Positions 23,457 to 35,260 of a stretch of 64,000 nucleotides of DNA are shown here, piece after piece. Position numbers and translations under genes: made by a program. Numbering within the stretch: the first letter of the stretch is position 1; every line of letters begins with the position of its first letter. Source of the DNA: Hydractinia symbiolongicarpus (lineage: Eukaryota > Cnidaria > Hydrozoa > Anthoathecata > Hydractiniidae); the NCBI RefSeq assembly GCF_029227915.1, contig NC_079877.1:22407851-22471850 (forward strand), in the 5' to 3' direction. The notes under the pieces are model-generated. The model did not search any database, was not told where the DNA came from, and was given only the letters and a program-made list of their open reading frames with translations.

Positions 23457-26400
23457 ATGGATGTATTAAAGCCTGATATTATAAGAATTGAATCTCGCAG
23501 ATACAGAGCAATATGTTGTGTTGATAGACAACCTGTTGAAACTGGGAAGGAAACTTACGTAGAAGATGGTGAGTTAGTATTTGTTTGTTTGTTGATTTGG
23601 TTGTTCATTATTTATTCTTCATTATTTATCTTTCAGGCATTTTTTTTACTCTATGGTTTTTGAACTGATTGTGTTGTGCGCACTGTTTTTAAAGCTGATA
23701 TGTTGTCGAACTAAGAAAGAATAATTTTTCTACTAGTATGCAAATGTTTTAGTAAAAACAGTAGGTAATTTCAACACCAGTCAGCCTCAGCTGAAATTTA
23801 TACGTTCTTATAAAAAACCCGTGCAGTTCTTTAATTTTTAAAAAACAATTTTATTATTGAAAAGTTTTGATGTAATTTCTAGTTTTCATTATTTTAGACC
23901 AGGCCATTCAAGAGTTCTTCAAATCTCTGCAAATAACCCTCTAATACATGCTATTAACAAGTATCTTTTTGTGTAGGCATTATTTACCAAAAAATGAACT
24001 ACTTCCCTGTACCCGCTAAAGATTTGTATACGCAGAAACACTACAACACTGGAGAGGTGACTGATAGTTATTATCAGTTGAGTAGTTCTTGTTTTTTCAT
24101 TGGGATGCTTTGAGAAATAAGAATGTCTGAGAGTTGTTTTTTGCGCAAACGGTCTTTCTGTGCACGAGGTCAGTGTTTTCGTTTATTTATCCGCCATTTT
24201 TGTTTAGACGCATATTATTACGACGAAGCGGAGTCGTGTACACACGAATACGATACTATCGAAGAAACAAAGCAAGGTTTCTGTGATCGCGTCAAAAACA
24301 TACCTAGTTTTTATTTCAAGTTCATCATTGGGAAAAACAGCGAAAATAAAAAATATTTAGAACATCAAACGAATACTAATATCACGTTACCAAGTAGAGG
24401 TTGCGAAGGAGATATAGGTACGTTTTGTCGGTAAATTTTAAACTTTTAAGAGTGCATGTATGGAAACACAAGGTGGTGTATATCTTACCGCCTTTTGTTA
24501 CGCCATCTTGTAATTGCGTTGTCCATTGTCCTGACTGTTATGCCAAACTGTCATAATGTCCTTTGCGCTGGCTTATTTTGCAGCAATTGAACAACAAAAG
24601 GGTAGATTGAATTACACATGATATTAATGCCTTAATTCATGACTTTTTTGTAAATTTAAATTTTGCGCATTCAATTTTCGCGCACCTATGTTTAAGACAA
24701 ACTTTATTTTTCCCGCACTTTTAACAACTAATTATATAAAAAAAATTTATAAACACATCGATATATTACACATTTTCCAATAGAAGAAGTTTATAAGATC
24801 TCAGCTTTTATTTTATGGAAATAGATTGTTTAGCATGACTGATGTTTTTTTTTTGACGCCAGAGAGATTATTAATGTTGTTTATTTTTATGATTTTCAAT
24901 ACTTCAAATCTAAAAAAAAATATTTTGCGCAATTATATTTTCAGATCAAATTTTTCCGCGTAGCGACTCTGCGCGGAAATTAGATGTTGCCAAAGATCTC
25001 ATTAATTAAAGTGGATCAAATAATTGGGTTTCATGTTTATTGATTCTGTACAAAACATTGCGGTAAATCAGGGTTACAGCAATCTGGAAAGTGCTGGAAT
25101 GTGAAACAGGCCCGAAAAACCATGCAAAATTTTTTGTCGTAGTAGTGAAGTAAATTTTCAGGGCACGTAACACACCAGTAGAAGCGATAGACTTGAAAAT
25201 TGAGGTTACGATAAAGAATCTCTGGGAAAAACGTGGAAAAGATCGTGGAAAGAAGAGTTGGATGGTTCAGGAAAAACATCTTCATAACGCAGATATTCCG
25301 AATTACTACGCACCCTGATTTCAGGATAGCAACTGAAATTCAGTAGACTTTCATGAATTTCAAGAAAAGTTCTGGGTGGAAGAAAAAAAGTCTCGAGAGA
25401 AAAAACACTTTATGGTCGAATACGCAGTATTCAAATCGCTGTGTAGCTAATAAATGTACTGTTGCTTGTCATTTCTTTAAAACACGATAAACGTTTACGG
25501 AACACTTGTGGTAAGTATGACACTCAAGGGGCCGCGGAAATTCGTCCCACTTAGCGAATCTTTCTCTAACCGGGACTTTTTCGAAAAAGGTTTAAAATGT
25601 CCCACTTCTCAAGATTTTCTGAAAATAGATTTCTTAGTTATATTAACCTTTACAGGAGAGAAAAAAAGGATACATAATTAATAAAACTGCAAATATCTTT
25701 TTCATTGACCGTGTGTCTTCAGGGATAAAAAAGCTTGAAAACTACAACCGTTCAGAAAACTAAATCAAATAACATATGTGTTTAAGAATAAGTGAAAAGT
25801 CAGTTTCTTTCGTTTTGCACAACTTTCTATTTCGATCTCAATGATTCTTGACGCTTTGATGGTGAGTATTTGCAGCTCCACTGATCCAGATGTCATATAA
25901 TAATTCATCAAGGCATCAACTGTAGGACGTACTTCAAGAGGACTTGGTTTACTTTATACGGAGAATTTTCGCGAAACTTTCAAAAATGGCCATTCGCAAA
26001 AGTTTATTCAGTACAAACTTTCTAAATTGTCGTTCGCGAAAGTTTATCCACTAAAATTTTAAAAAAATTGCTGTTTTAAAAGTTTCTTGACTCGCCCTCA
26101 CTTGGCACAACTGGCGCTGGGAACGAGGTTGGAATAAATTTAGAAATAAACAAAAGCGATGATGTTTCAAATGTATGTATGACTTATAACCGAGTTACTG
26201 GCAAAGAAGACGATGACGGCGAAGCGTTGGAGCCAGAAGATGACGGGCCTAGATCAATGTCTTTGATCTGTTTTGTGATTTTAACGATGAACCCAATTTG
26301 TAAATAGAAGTTTTTACATACCATTAGAGAGAAAATTACATCGTTAAAAAAACACTTTTTTATCATAAGAAATATAGGCCATTTTTTTTAAAGCAACATA

Positions 26401-29400
26401 AAAAATCACGAATCGCGAAAGTTTATCTCGCCAAAACTCTTCAATTTCAGATTTCGCGTAAGTTTATTTCCCAAAAAAATTTTAATTTGTAGATTCGCGA
26501 AAATTTATCCAAAAAATTTCGCGAGTTTTTGGACTCGCGAAAGTTTCTCTCGCGAAAGTTTCTGCGAATAAAGTAACCAAAACATCACGAACTTCATCTG
26601 ATTGAGATTCATCTTCGCCTTCGATGTCATTATCAACCAATTCCAAGGCCAAAATATCTGCATTAGTCAGCGGGTCGAATAATGTAACGTCCTCAGGATA
26701 CTTCTATAAAGGCGGGGGCAAACCAGTCCAACATTTCATCCAACATTTTTTTCCCATATTGGATGAATGTTGGATGAAAAAATGCATGTTGGATGAAGCA
26801 AAATTTTAGGTTGTGGGACTGCTTTTAAAAACATCCGAACAATAAAGAGTTCATTCATTCCTGAAAAACAAAATGGCGGACGGAAGGACTTCTACAGTGC
26901 TGCTTTCATTCAAAAGGCTGATGAAATTTCGGAATGGTATGTAACAAATAAAAAATAAATAACTCTTGTATCTATTCTTGCTCTTTTCAAAAGATAATGT
27001 CAATAATCAATAAATATAACAAAGTGTTTATGCTTCCTCGTCTAACTCGTCCAAAACACTAAAAATGTTTCTATTTTCTTCTTCTGCTGGTTGCATTAAT
27101 CGTCATCGTCGTCGAGAATCGTTTTTGTTTCAGGCGTAAGGCTACATATTGCAGTGAAATCATCAGCAACTACAAGATTCGTTTCTACCATAGGCGCCAA
27201 TAACAGTAAATCATATGACTCATCTACCAACTCCGAAAAATATTATATACCATTTTTTTGTGATAAAATAATTACAACATTCATACCCCTTGTTTTATAT
27301 TGTTTTTTAATACTTCATTATCGGTCCGCGAAAGATTTTTCCCGTAAAAAAATATCCAAATTGTTCTTCCGCGAAAGTTTTTTCCCGCGTAAGGCAAAAT
27401 TTTCTTCCGTCAAAGTAATATCATTAAAGGGACTGTCCGGTAAAAAAATAAGTTTTATTATATTAAAGATTCGGATTTAGGGTGATGCTTCGGATGGATG
27501 TGGGGGATTTCGATTTCCTCCTTAACTTAATATCCCATCTGATATCACCGGACCAGATGAGCAACTGTGGTGGCCACAGACCAATCTAGCAGAAGAAAGA
27601 CTCGCCCTTCTTGTTTTTATTGAAACGCATCAAATTAAAAACATTCAATTCAAAAATTCCAGCGTCAATTTCGAACGTGTCTTTGAAATTTGCAGGATTA
27701 TGTTGGGTGAAAAGTACCACCAATCCAATCCAACATTCACGTGACTCAGATAGAGAATTCCTTTGATCTTGCCGAAAATGTTGGATGAAATGTTTGACGG
27801 CGATCAAACTTCATCCAACATCGTCCAACACGATGAAGACGTTTTTGTTTTTTTGTTTTTGACGTCATGGCGCTCCGTTGACGTAAAAATTAACAATTAT
27901 AATCTCTTGTGTTTCTCGTATGGGTAAAAAATGGCTATAAAAGCAGACAAATTTTTGAATTTTTGGAATCTTTTCTAATTTCCATAATTAAAATAAAAAT
28001 TTTGAGTGAAAATAGAATAATTTATTTAAAATTTATTTTCAACTAATGGGAGTGTCAGGGAGTTTATCCGTTATAAATTAATAGTTTATAATTACTGCAA
28101 GAATTAAAAGGGAGTTGCTAACAAACACAGTGGGAGTTTAAACTCATTACAAATTTCAAATCGTGACAATATATTTGATTTGTTTGCATCTTAATTATGA
28201 CCAACACGTCAATTTGACAGATGTAAAAAATTCCCTTGCCCGTAGACTAATTTGCTATATTTTTCGCCACCCCTCAATAACTTTTCATAGGGTTGTTCAA
28301 ATTGAATCAAACTTGGCACACTTATAGTACGTCATAAAAGGAACAAAATGCCAGCAATAAATTGCTTGCGTCAGCACATTTTCTGTGACGTCATCAGAAG
28401 CTTGAAATTTGTCAAAAAAGCCACTATCTGCTTAAAATTTAATTCCTTTTCTTCCAGAGCGAATTTTTGCATTCTCTTTAAAGTTTCTGAAAGTTAAATA
28501 AAAGTTATCGAACATATTTTCCGGTTTTTACGTGGATCGCATAAAAAAGTGCTTAAAATTTCCCGAAAATCCTGTTTTTTCAGATTTTCGGGTAAAATCC
28601 GACAAAATCGGGAAATTGGATTAATTACGTGTCCAAATTATGTAAAATGATTCTTCGAAAAAATCCGACCGAATGGGGTTAAAATTAAATTCGTACTGGA
28701 CTACCCAAAATTTAAGTAATTTTTTGAAAGTAATTTTTTCTATCATTCATTTTATTTAAAGGTGGGTGAGTCAAGCGCTAGGATACTTTAAGAAAATTAA
28801 GAAGCCACAGCAATTATAAAAAATCGATTAAAAAATTCCTCTTTCCCCTTACTTCATCTGTAACATTTTTCTGCGATCACAGAAAACCTTAAAAAGAGTG
28901 TCAGAATTTCTCCCTAACGGCCTTTCTTAGTCCTCTGCTTCATGAGTTGTCATTTTTATCTAATTTTTTTAGTTATCCGTGGCAAAGATCGTAAAGGAGT
29001 GATTGCTGCGCGTGCCAAGATACACACGATTATCGAATTGAATCGCAAGCAACAACCTGCCGGTCATTTTCTCTCGTTACCAGTCTTCTCGGAAGAAATA
29101 CAACATAACTTGGAGGAGTTCCAAAAAAATGTGTTAAAAATAAAGGTATATCTCGTTCTAACAAAAAAATCTTTCATCCTCTCCATCTATGTTAACAGAC
29201 GGTTATGATAGTTTGTGTATTATATAATTTAGAGCTAAGTATTCAACGAACCAGCAACCTTGATTATATCTTTTTTGTATTAGTACATAGTTTTGAAGAT
29301 CATCTATGCTGACGTTTGGCAAAAAATTGAGAACACCAAAGACCGGAATTTTTTAAGCCTGAAAAAATTGCAATAATTTTTAGTTGGCAGGTCTTCTAGC

Positions 29401-31492
29401 ATCCACAAATTTATTGAGACAAGGCGGGAAATTTCGAAGTTCATCCCAACCAGTAGTTGTATAAGCCATTTCTGTACTAGGGTTACGCAATTGAACTTGT
29501 CAATGTTCATAGCGAACTTAGGACTTAGATCTTAGGTTATTTGGCTGGCCCCCTCCGCTCCCAAAATGTGCTAATTGTTGCTGACGTCAGCATGGACATT
29601 TTCCGTAAATTTTGTATTTTTTTGTATCGTGGACGTGATAGAAAGTTGACTAGCGTATTTTAAACGCTCTCTGAAATTCGTTGTTCCCATAAAAAACATG
29701 TTTTCGCTTGAGTTTATTTTGTTACAACGTACGATTTTGTTACACTTACTCCTGAATTTTGACATTATTTTACTCAGTGTCAATGATGTTATTTTTTTAG
29801 TTTTCATTGTGTACTTGCTTATTTTAGGCCAGAGGAGTGGACCCTAGTATATTTCAAAATCCTGAAAGACTTCATCTGACTTTATGTCTGTTAACATTTT
29901 TAAATGACAAAGAACTGGTAACCTTGTTTTTAATTATTATTTACATTTGCCCTTCGCGAGGGAGTGCATTATTTTACTCGTTTTTTGCGTTTTCCGTGGC
30001 ACTAAAATGCAATTTCTAAGTGTAATTTCCGCGTCCCCACAGCGGAAATGTCGCTTTTAAGTTGGATACGTGTACTACTGAACAAACAAAATACTGTTTC
30101 AGTAAAAGAGACAGCTATGACGTGGTCACACTTGTTACCCGTTGTTGCATATTATATTTTAGGAAGAAGCTCTTCCGTTGATTACTGAGCAAACGAAACT
30201 GATAAAAAGGTAAGTCGGTTTAATGTTGTACTTTACCCTATCATACTTACGCCTCAATAGTTTTTCGAATATTCAAATAAAAGAATACTGCCGAAAAATA
30301 TATGGTAAGTTAAGGTAGGGATATATTTATTGCTTATTTATTTACTGGTATTTATTATTTATTGCACTTATATAACTTCAATTTCTTTCAGTTTAGCAAC
30401 CTCACCTTTAAGCTACAGTTCAACGCTACACCTCAGCCCTCACCCTAAAGCTACAATATAACACTACACCTCAGCCCTCACCCTTAAGATATAGTTTAAC
30501 ACTTCATCCCTCACCCTTAAGCTACAGTTCAACACTACACCTAAGCCCTCATTCTTAAGCTACAGTTAAACACTACACCTCAGCCCTCACCCTTAAGATA
30601 TAGTTTAACACTTCATCCCTCACCCTTAAGCTACAGCTCAACGCTACACCTAAGCCTTCACCCTTAAGCTACAATGTAACTCCAAACCTCAGACCTCACC
30701 CTTAAGCTACAATTTAACTCCAAACCTCAGACCTCACCCTTAAGCTATAGTTCCACATCAGTCAATTTTAAGAAAGATGTATCATCCTTTATTTTAATTT
30801 ATATTTGTTTTCAGCAAATACTTTAATGATGCGCCTCTACGTGTTTGTGTAAGAGGTGTTGAATATATGAATGATGACCCAAGTGAAGTGGACGTTTTAT
30901 ACGCAAGGGTATCACTACCTGACGCATCACACAGGTAACAGCTTCACTGGCAGCACTATTGTTATATTCGTTGTTTCAATGTATTTGAATGCAACATTTT
31001 CCTGGCTTTTAGGCTACAATCATTTTTAGATGAACTGGTTGCCACATTAGCCTCATCTGATTTCCTGAAAGCTCAATATGATAATGTGAAGATACATATC
31101 ACGATAATGAATACGCTGTTTCGTGAACGTAGAAGAGAAGCTACGGCGAGTAAAAACGATTCGAGAAAAATGCAGCGAGTAACTTTTGACGCTAGAAAAA
31201 TTCTTCAGGTATCGTCATAAATATGTTTTACTTGTATCTGGGTGATTAATAATTTGCTAGTTTTTCAAATTTTGGCTTGAATTCGCGAAATTTCTTTATT
31301 TGTACCTCTGGTATGATTTTTTGGACAGAAGGATTTCTCATACTTTGTTGTCAGGTTTCTTTTATTATTTTCTAGGAATTTTCTGATTTTAATTTCGGCG
31401 AGGTTAAAATCGAGTCACTGGATATATCAGTAAAAGGATCGTTTACCAGCGACGGAGAGTATAAACGTGCAGGTCTTGTGTTGTTAGCATGA
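23457..31492 (+). CDS. ASCC1: ASCC1, activating signal cointegrator 1 complex subunit 1
   Basis: In vertebrates ASCC1 is a nuclear subunit of the ASCC complex, which acts in transcription and, with ALKBH3, in alkylation repair. Exons: 23457-23568, 24208-24417, 28973-29145, 29828-29917, 30163-30209, 30815-30934, 31013-31208 and 31376-31492. The phases join throughout, giving 354 residues, close to the human protein. The start M-D-V-L-K-P-D-I-I-R-I matches the known N-terminus. A KH domain follows (S-F-Y-F-K-F-I-I-G-K to A-A-R-A-K-I), but its loop reads G-K-N-S instead of GxxG. Then comes the AKAP7-like 2H phosphoesterase domain with both catalytic motifs, H-L-T (exon 29828) and H-I-T in K-I-H-I-T-I-M-N-T (exon 31013). 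E-Y-M-N-D-D-P and V-D-V-L-Y-A are also conserved. A further possible exon at 23977-24056 would shift the frame and was left out. Identity is secure. Confidence 0.93.
26400..26565. repeat. degenerate CGCGAAAGTTTA repeat cluster
   Basis: At least five imperfect copies of a unit containing CGCGAAAGTTTA or its near variants, each followed by an A/T-rich spacer of 20-40 bases. Relatives occur at 25965-26060, 27325-27415 and 33640-33960. They look like a loosely tandem, dispersed repeat family, here inside an ASCC1 intron. Confidence 0.55.
26706..27840. mobile_element. possible PIF/Harbinger-like element with TTGGATGAA subterminal repeats
   Basis: The left end (26708-26800) carries repeated TTCATCCAACATT and TTGGATGAA words. 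The right end (27770-27830) carries the same words in inverted order, including CATTTCATCCAACATT matched in the reverse complement. Clustered subterminal repeats of this type occur in Harbinger-type elements. The interior contains a short exon-like stretch beginning ATGGCGGACGG (26874) and ending at a GTATGT donor, but no transposase was recognised. Boundaries and family are tentative. Confidence 0.4.
30397..30755. repeat. 38-bp minisatellite in an ASCC1 intron
   Basis: About nine imperfect copies of a unit near CCCTCACCCTTAAGCTACAG followed by TTCAACACTACACCTCAG. The array is C-rich on the plus strand, unlike the AT-rich surroundings. It ends about 60 bases before the exon at 30815. Confidence 0.85.
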
Positions 31493-31554
31493 ACTGATCG
31501 TCGTGTGTTGTTAGCATAAACTCATCGTTGTGTGTTGTTAGCATGAACGCATCG
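31478..31554 (+). repeat. 27-bp triplication spanning the ASCC1 stop codon
   Basis: Units start at 31478, 31505 and 31532, each opening GTGTTGTTAGCATGAAC or a close variant. The first copy contains the final codons V-L-L-A and the TGA of ASCC1. The next two carry the same word ending in TAA and TGA. The unit length is a multiple of three, so stop codons recur in register. Confidence 0.9.
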
Positions 31555-31704
31555 TATTCATGCTGGTAAAAAAATTCAAGCGTTTGACTGGATAACTTTT
31601 TGGAAGTAACTCTCAGTCACACGCGCAGAGGTTTTAGCACCAGATATTCATGGTTAAAGAAGTAAATATCGCTGATAAAAGATCGTGTCAAACATTCTGC
31701 GTTC

Positions 31705-32243
31705 TTCTGTTATATACTGATATATGTTCCTATATGATGTTATACACTGATATATACTGATATATGTTGTTATATACTATTATATATTGTTATATACTGT
31801 TATACACTGATATATACTGATATATACTGTTATACACTGATATATACTGATATATACTGTTATACACTGATATATACTGATATATGTTGTTATATACTAT
31901 TATATATTGTTATATACTGATTTATACTGTTATATACTGATATATGCTGATATATGTTGTTATATACTGATATATACTGTTATATACTGTTATACACTGA
32001 TATATACTGATATATGTTGTTATATACTATTATTTATTGTTATATACTGATTTATACTGTTATATACTGATATATGCTGATATATGTTGTTATATACTGA
32101 TATATACTGTTATATACTGATATATACTGATATATGTTGTTATATACTATTATATATTGTTATATACTGATTTATACTGTTATATACTGATATATACTGA
32201 TATATGTTGTTATATACTGATATATACTGTTATATACTGAGTT
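31705..32243. repeat. AT-rich tandem array of 10-bp units
   Basis: About fifty units of the form TATATACTGA, TATATACTGT or TATATGTTGT follow one another, with a higher-order pattern of roughly 120 bases that recurs three or four times. The array starts about 210 bases after the ASCC1 stop codon and probably lies in or next to its 3' UTR. Confidence 0.9.
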
Positions 32244-32244
32244 T

Positions 32245-35200
32245 TGTAATTGTTTGCTTTCTTTTGCTCAATAACTGTACTCGCGTATTTGTACTGACTG
32301 TTTTAACTGATAAATAATTGTGCAGCCAGAATTCTCAAACTCGAATTCACCAAAATTCTGTAAGAACTTTTTGATTTGTCAGGGTGCTCGATATTCGCCC
32401 AATTTCTTGTTCTCAGGATTACCATTCGAATGTCAATAATTGATGGGGGCATGCGTGAGAAAAGTCCCTTATATTACATTTTATTTTTACAACTAGTAAA
32501 ATTTCTTAATTTTTTGAAAGCCGACTAGTCAGTTTCTATAAAGTAGTTTTTTATCAGAAGAAAAAAAACTATTAATAAAATCAATAAAAATCAACAAAAT
32601 ATATATAAAATTATTTCATTTCACAACTGTGTTACGAGCAGGTGCAAGGAAGCGTTTCAGTTCATATCACATGGATTTGATAAATATTTCACGTCGCTTG
32701 ATTCAGCTAAGTTAGTATTCGACACTTATCTAAAGCAAGAATGTAAGAATTCTATTGGACGCACATTAAAAATATATAAGCAAGATTTTCAAATATGATC
32801 TGCCAAAAGCTGTAAAAGATAATCAGACGGTGCCAACTGCGTACTTAATTTGTCAGATCAAAACCAAAGTTTTAGAGCGTGTTTTTCTTGACCCTCGTTC
32901 TGTTTTAAAATAATTTTTTTGTCGAGGGTTACTTTCTCAATATAATCAAGGTCGTAGTAGCCGGGAACCCCTCCCTAATCTTTGTAACTCATGGTTAATA
33001 AGAGAGATTTATGCAGAGGATGCGTTTTTACCCAATCTAGTGCGTTAAATTTTAAAATTTTCCTCTGACCGTCACTTCCTCGGATATCCTCTCGACGTCC
33101 TGGTTTTTAAACTGCAATTTTTATCAATATGTTTTTTTTTGGACTATGAAAAGTCCATCTTTCATTTCAATCTCAGTTGCTAAGGGCAAAATCTTGATTT
33201 CATTTGAAGTTACTGAGCGTTATCTAAATTTTTAAAGGCGTGTGCGAGTAATGTTTTCATTTTTAGGAAAAGGAGACTCGGTTGCTTGTAACTCCCTTGA
33301 TAAGAGTTTGACCTCTATCACTCCTTGATTGCATTGATTTTTCAAACGAGCTTTTTCCAACAGACTTGCACGCTTTTTTAAAAAGAAAACCAACATTATA
33401 ACCAGGCTGGTCATTTCTTTATTGCTCTAATAGACTTGTTTGTAACCTGAATTCTCAGCCTATTTTATTTGTAAAAGAGAAAGCGCGTACTTTTTTGTTT
33501 TAACGTGTCCCCAGGTTCTATGCGTTTTGATCATCGACTTTAGTATTTGTGGTAATTTTGAACCGCTGTTTATAAATTTCTTAGAAAACCTGTGACACAC
33601 TAAAGAGGAATATCCCGAAAACCAATTTCGGTATGTGCGTTAAGTTAAAATTTTTTTGCGAATTTTACGATTTAATATTTGTCTGCGCACCCTCTAACAT
33701 TAAATTTCGCGACATTTTAGAAATACAGGGATGTTCTCAGTAAATTGCTGTACACCTGCAGGATTTTTAAAGTCTGTCCACCTTCACAAAATTTCGTGCC
33801 GTTTCGCTTTTTATTCGCAATTTCGTGAAAATAGAGCTAAAGATATTTTCTCTTTTTTTTCCTTTCTGAGAACATCGATTAATAAATATTCTGCTTAATG
33901 ATGTTTGAGCGAAAACTAATGTTCGCGAAAAACATTTTTGACCTCGCAAACATCAGTCAACAATCAATCACCTTATGGTAGAGTTGGCAACAGTTCTATG
34001 TAAACGTCAGTGCGTACAGAGAAAGCGCAGGTAAAAAATATCTCGAGCAAGTTATACATAAGCTTATTCGTAATTTTCGCGCAATAGCGACATTAACAAA
34101 CTTTGCGCGTTTTAATTTTTGCAAAAGCTTGAACTTTCCATATGACGAGTAATTGTAAAATGCAAGCTGTAGAAACTGAAACTGTACTCATAGCTGCTCC
34201 GGTTGCAACTTCGACAGTTTTTTTTAATACACCAATAAACTTCTTTGCGCAGAAGCTTAAAATTAGTACGCATAAGTACGATTTTTGTGAAATTACTACA
34301 AAGAAAAAATACGTGATTAAAACAGCAGCCAGTTTTGCTTATTTAAACTAAGAATTTCAAAACATACAAGTTAACAATCTCTCCTATTTATATATATCCA
34401 AGCCGATAAAACATATTCTAAAGTAATAAATGCCAACACATGCTGCTTGCTTCAAAGTAAAGTGACCATTTGACATCATTGAGACAGTAGGAGTGTAAAA
34501 ACTCTTTTTTTTTTTTAACTGTACACAAGTTATTTTCTTATAAAATAAGCAATGAGCGTATCTACAACGTTAAAAGAATGGATTATACAACACATGTGCA
34601 TAGCACAAAACATGTAGCTTCACAAGTGGACACCAACTAAAAACAGATACTTTCTACGCAATAAAGTGCACGAAAAAACAAAAACGATGAAACTCTGTTT
34701 TTCTTAAGGGTGGTGTCGCATGAAAAATCAGCCAACTATACTATATATTTTTTTTATATACAACAGTTCTACGAACTGGTTATTTGTCTTTGCACCTATT
34801 TTTATACTAACACTAAAACATAGGAAGCTAGGAAACCTACACAAGCTAAACATATTAGTTATATAGTCACATATTATATGCACACATATTTACAAAAATG
34901 GTTGTACTTTTCGCCTCACTTTGCTTCCTTAATCCAGTAGAGACTCGTTAAAATCGATACCGATTCATTTATGTGTAAAACCATATTTGTGAATATATAA
35001 AAAATATATAATTCCTAATTTTTTCTTTCCATCCAGGTATCATGGAACATACGAATAATCATCGATAGACATGAGATGTTTTGCAAGGACTACTTGTAGT
35101 AGCAACATGTATGACCGGGATGGAGGGAAGGTGTAGTAATAATAATAATAATAAATACAAAAGAGCACCACTTGAGTTGCTTCTACTTCGGATGACGGTA

Positions 35201-35260
35201 AATGGGAGAGAGAAAAGGTTAAAGTTTGTAAAAAGTGCTATGTTGTGCTTTCACTAGTCA
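32245..35260. other. region between two convergent genes
   Basis: Holds the 3' flanks of ASCC1 (plus strand) and the ATPase beta subunit (minus strand). No exon was recognised. It includes degenerate CGCGAAA-type repeat words (33640-33960) and an (AAT)n microsatellite at about 35137-35154. A 69-codon open frame at 34142-34351 has no family features. Confidence 0.5.

Noticed and set aside
23977-24056. standard second exon of ASCC1
   Set aside because: Its exit phase is incompatible with the next exon, while exon 1 joins 24208 directly and restores the known spacing.
31705-32243. CRISPR-like array
   Set aside because: Units are contiguous 10-mers without unique spacers, in an animal genome.
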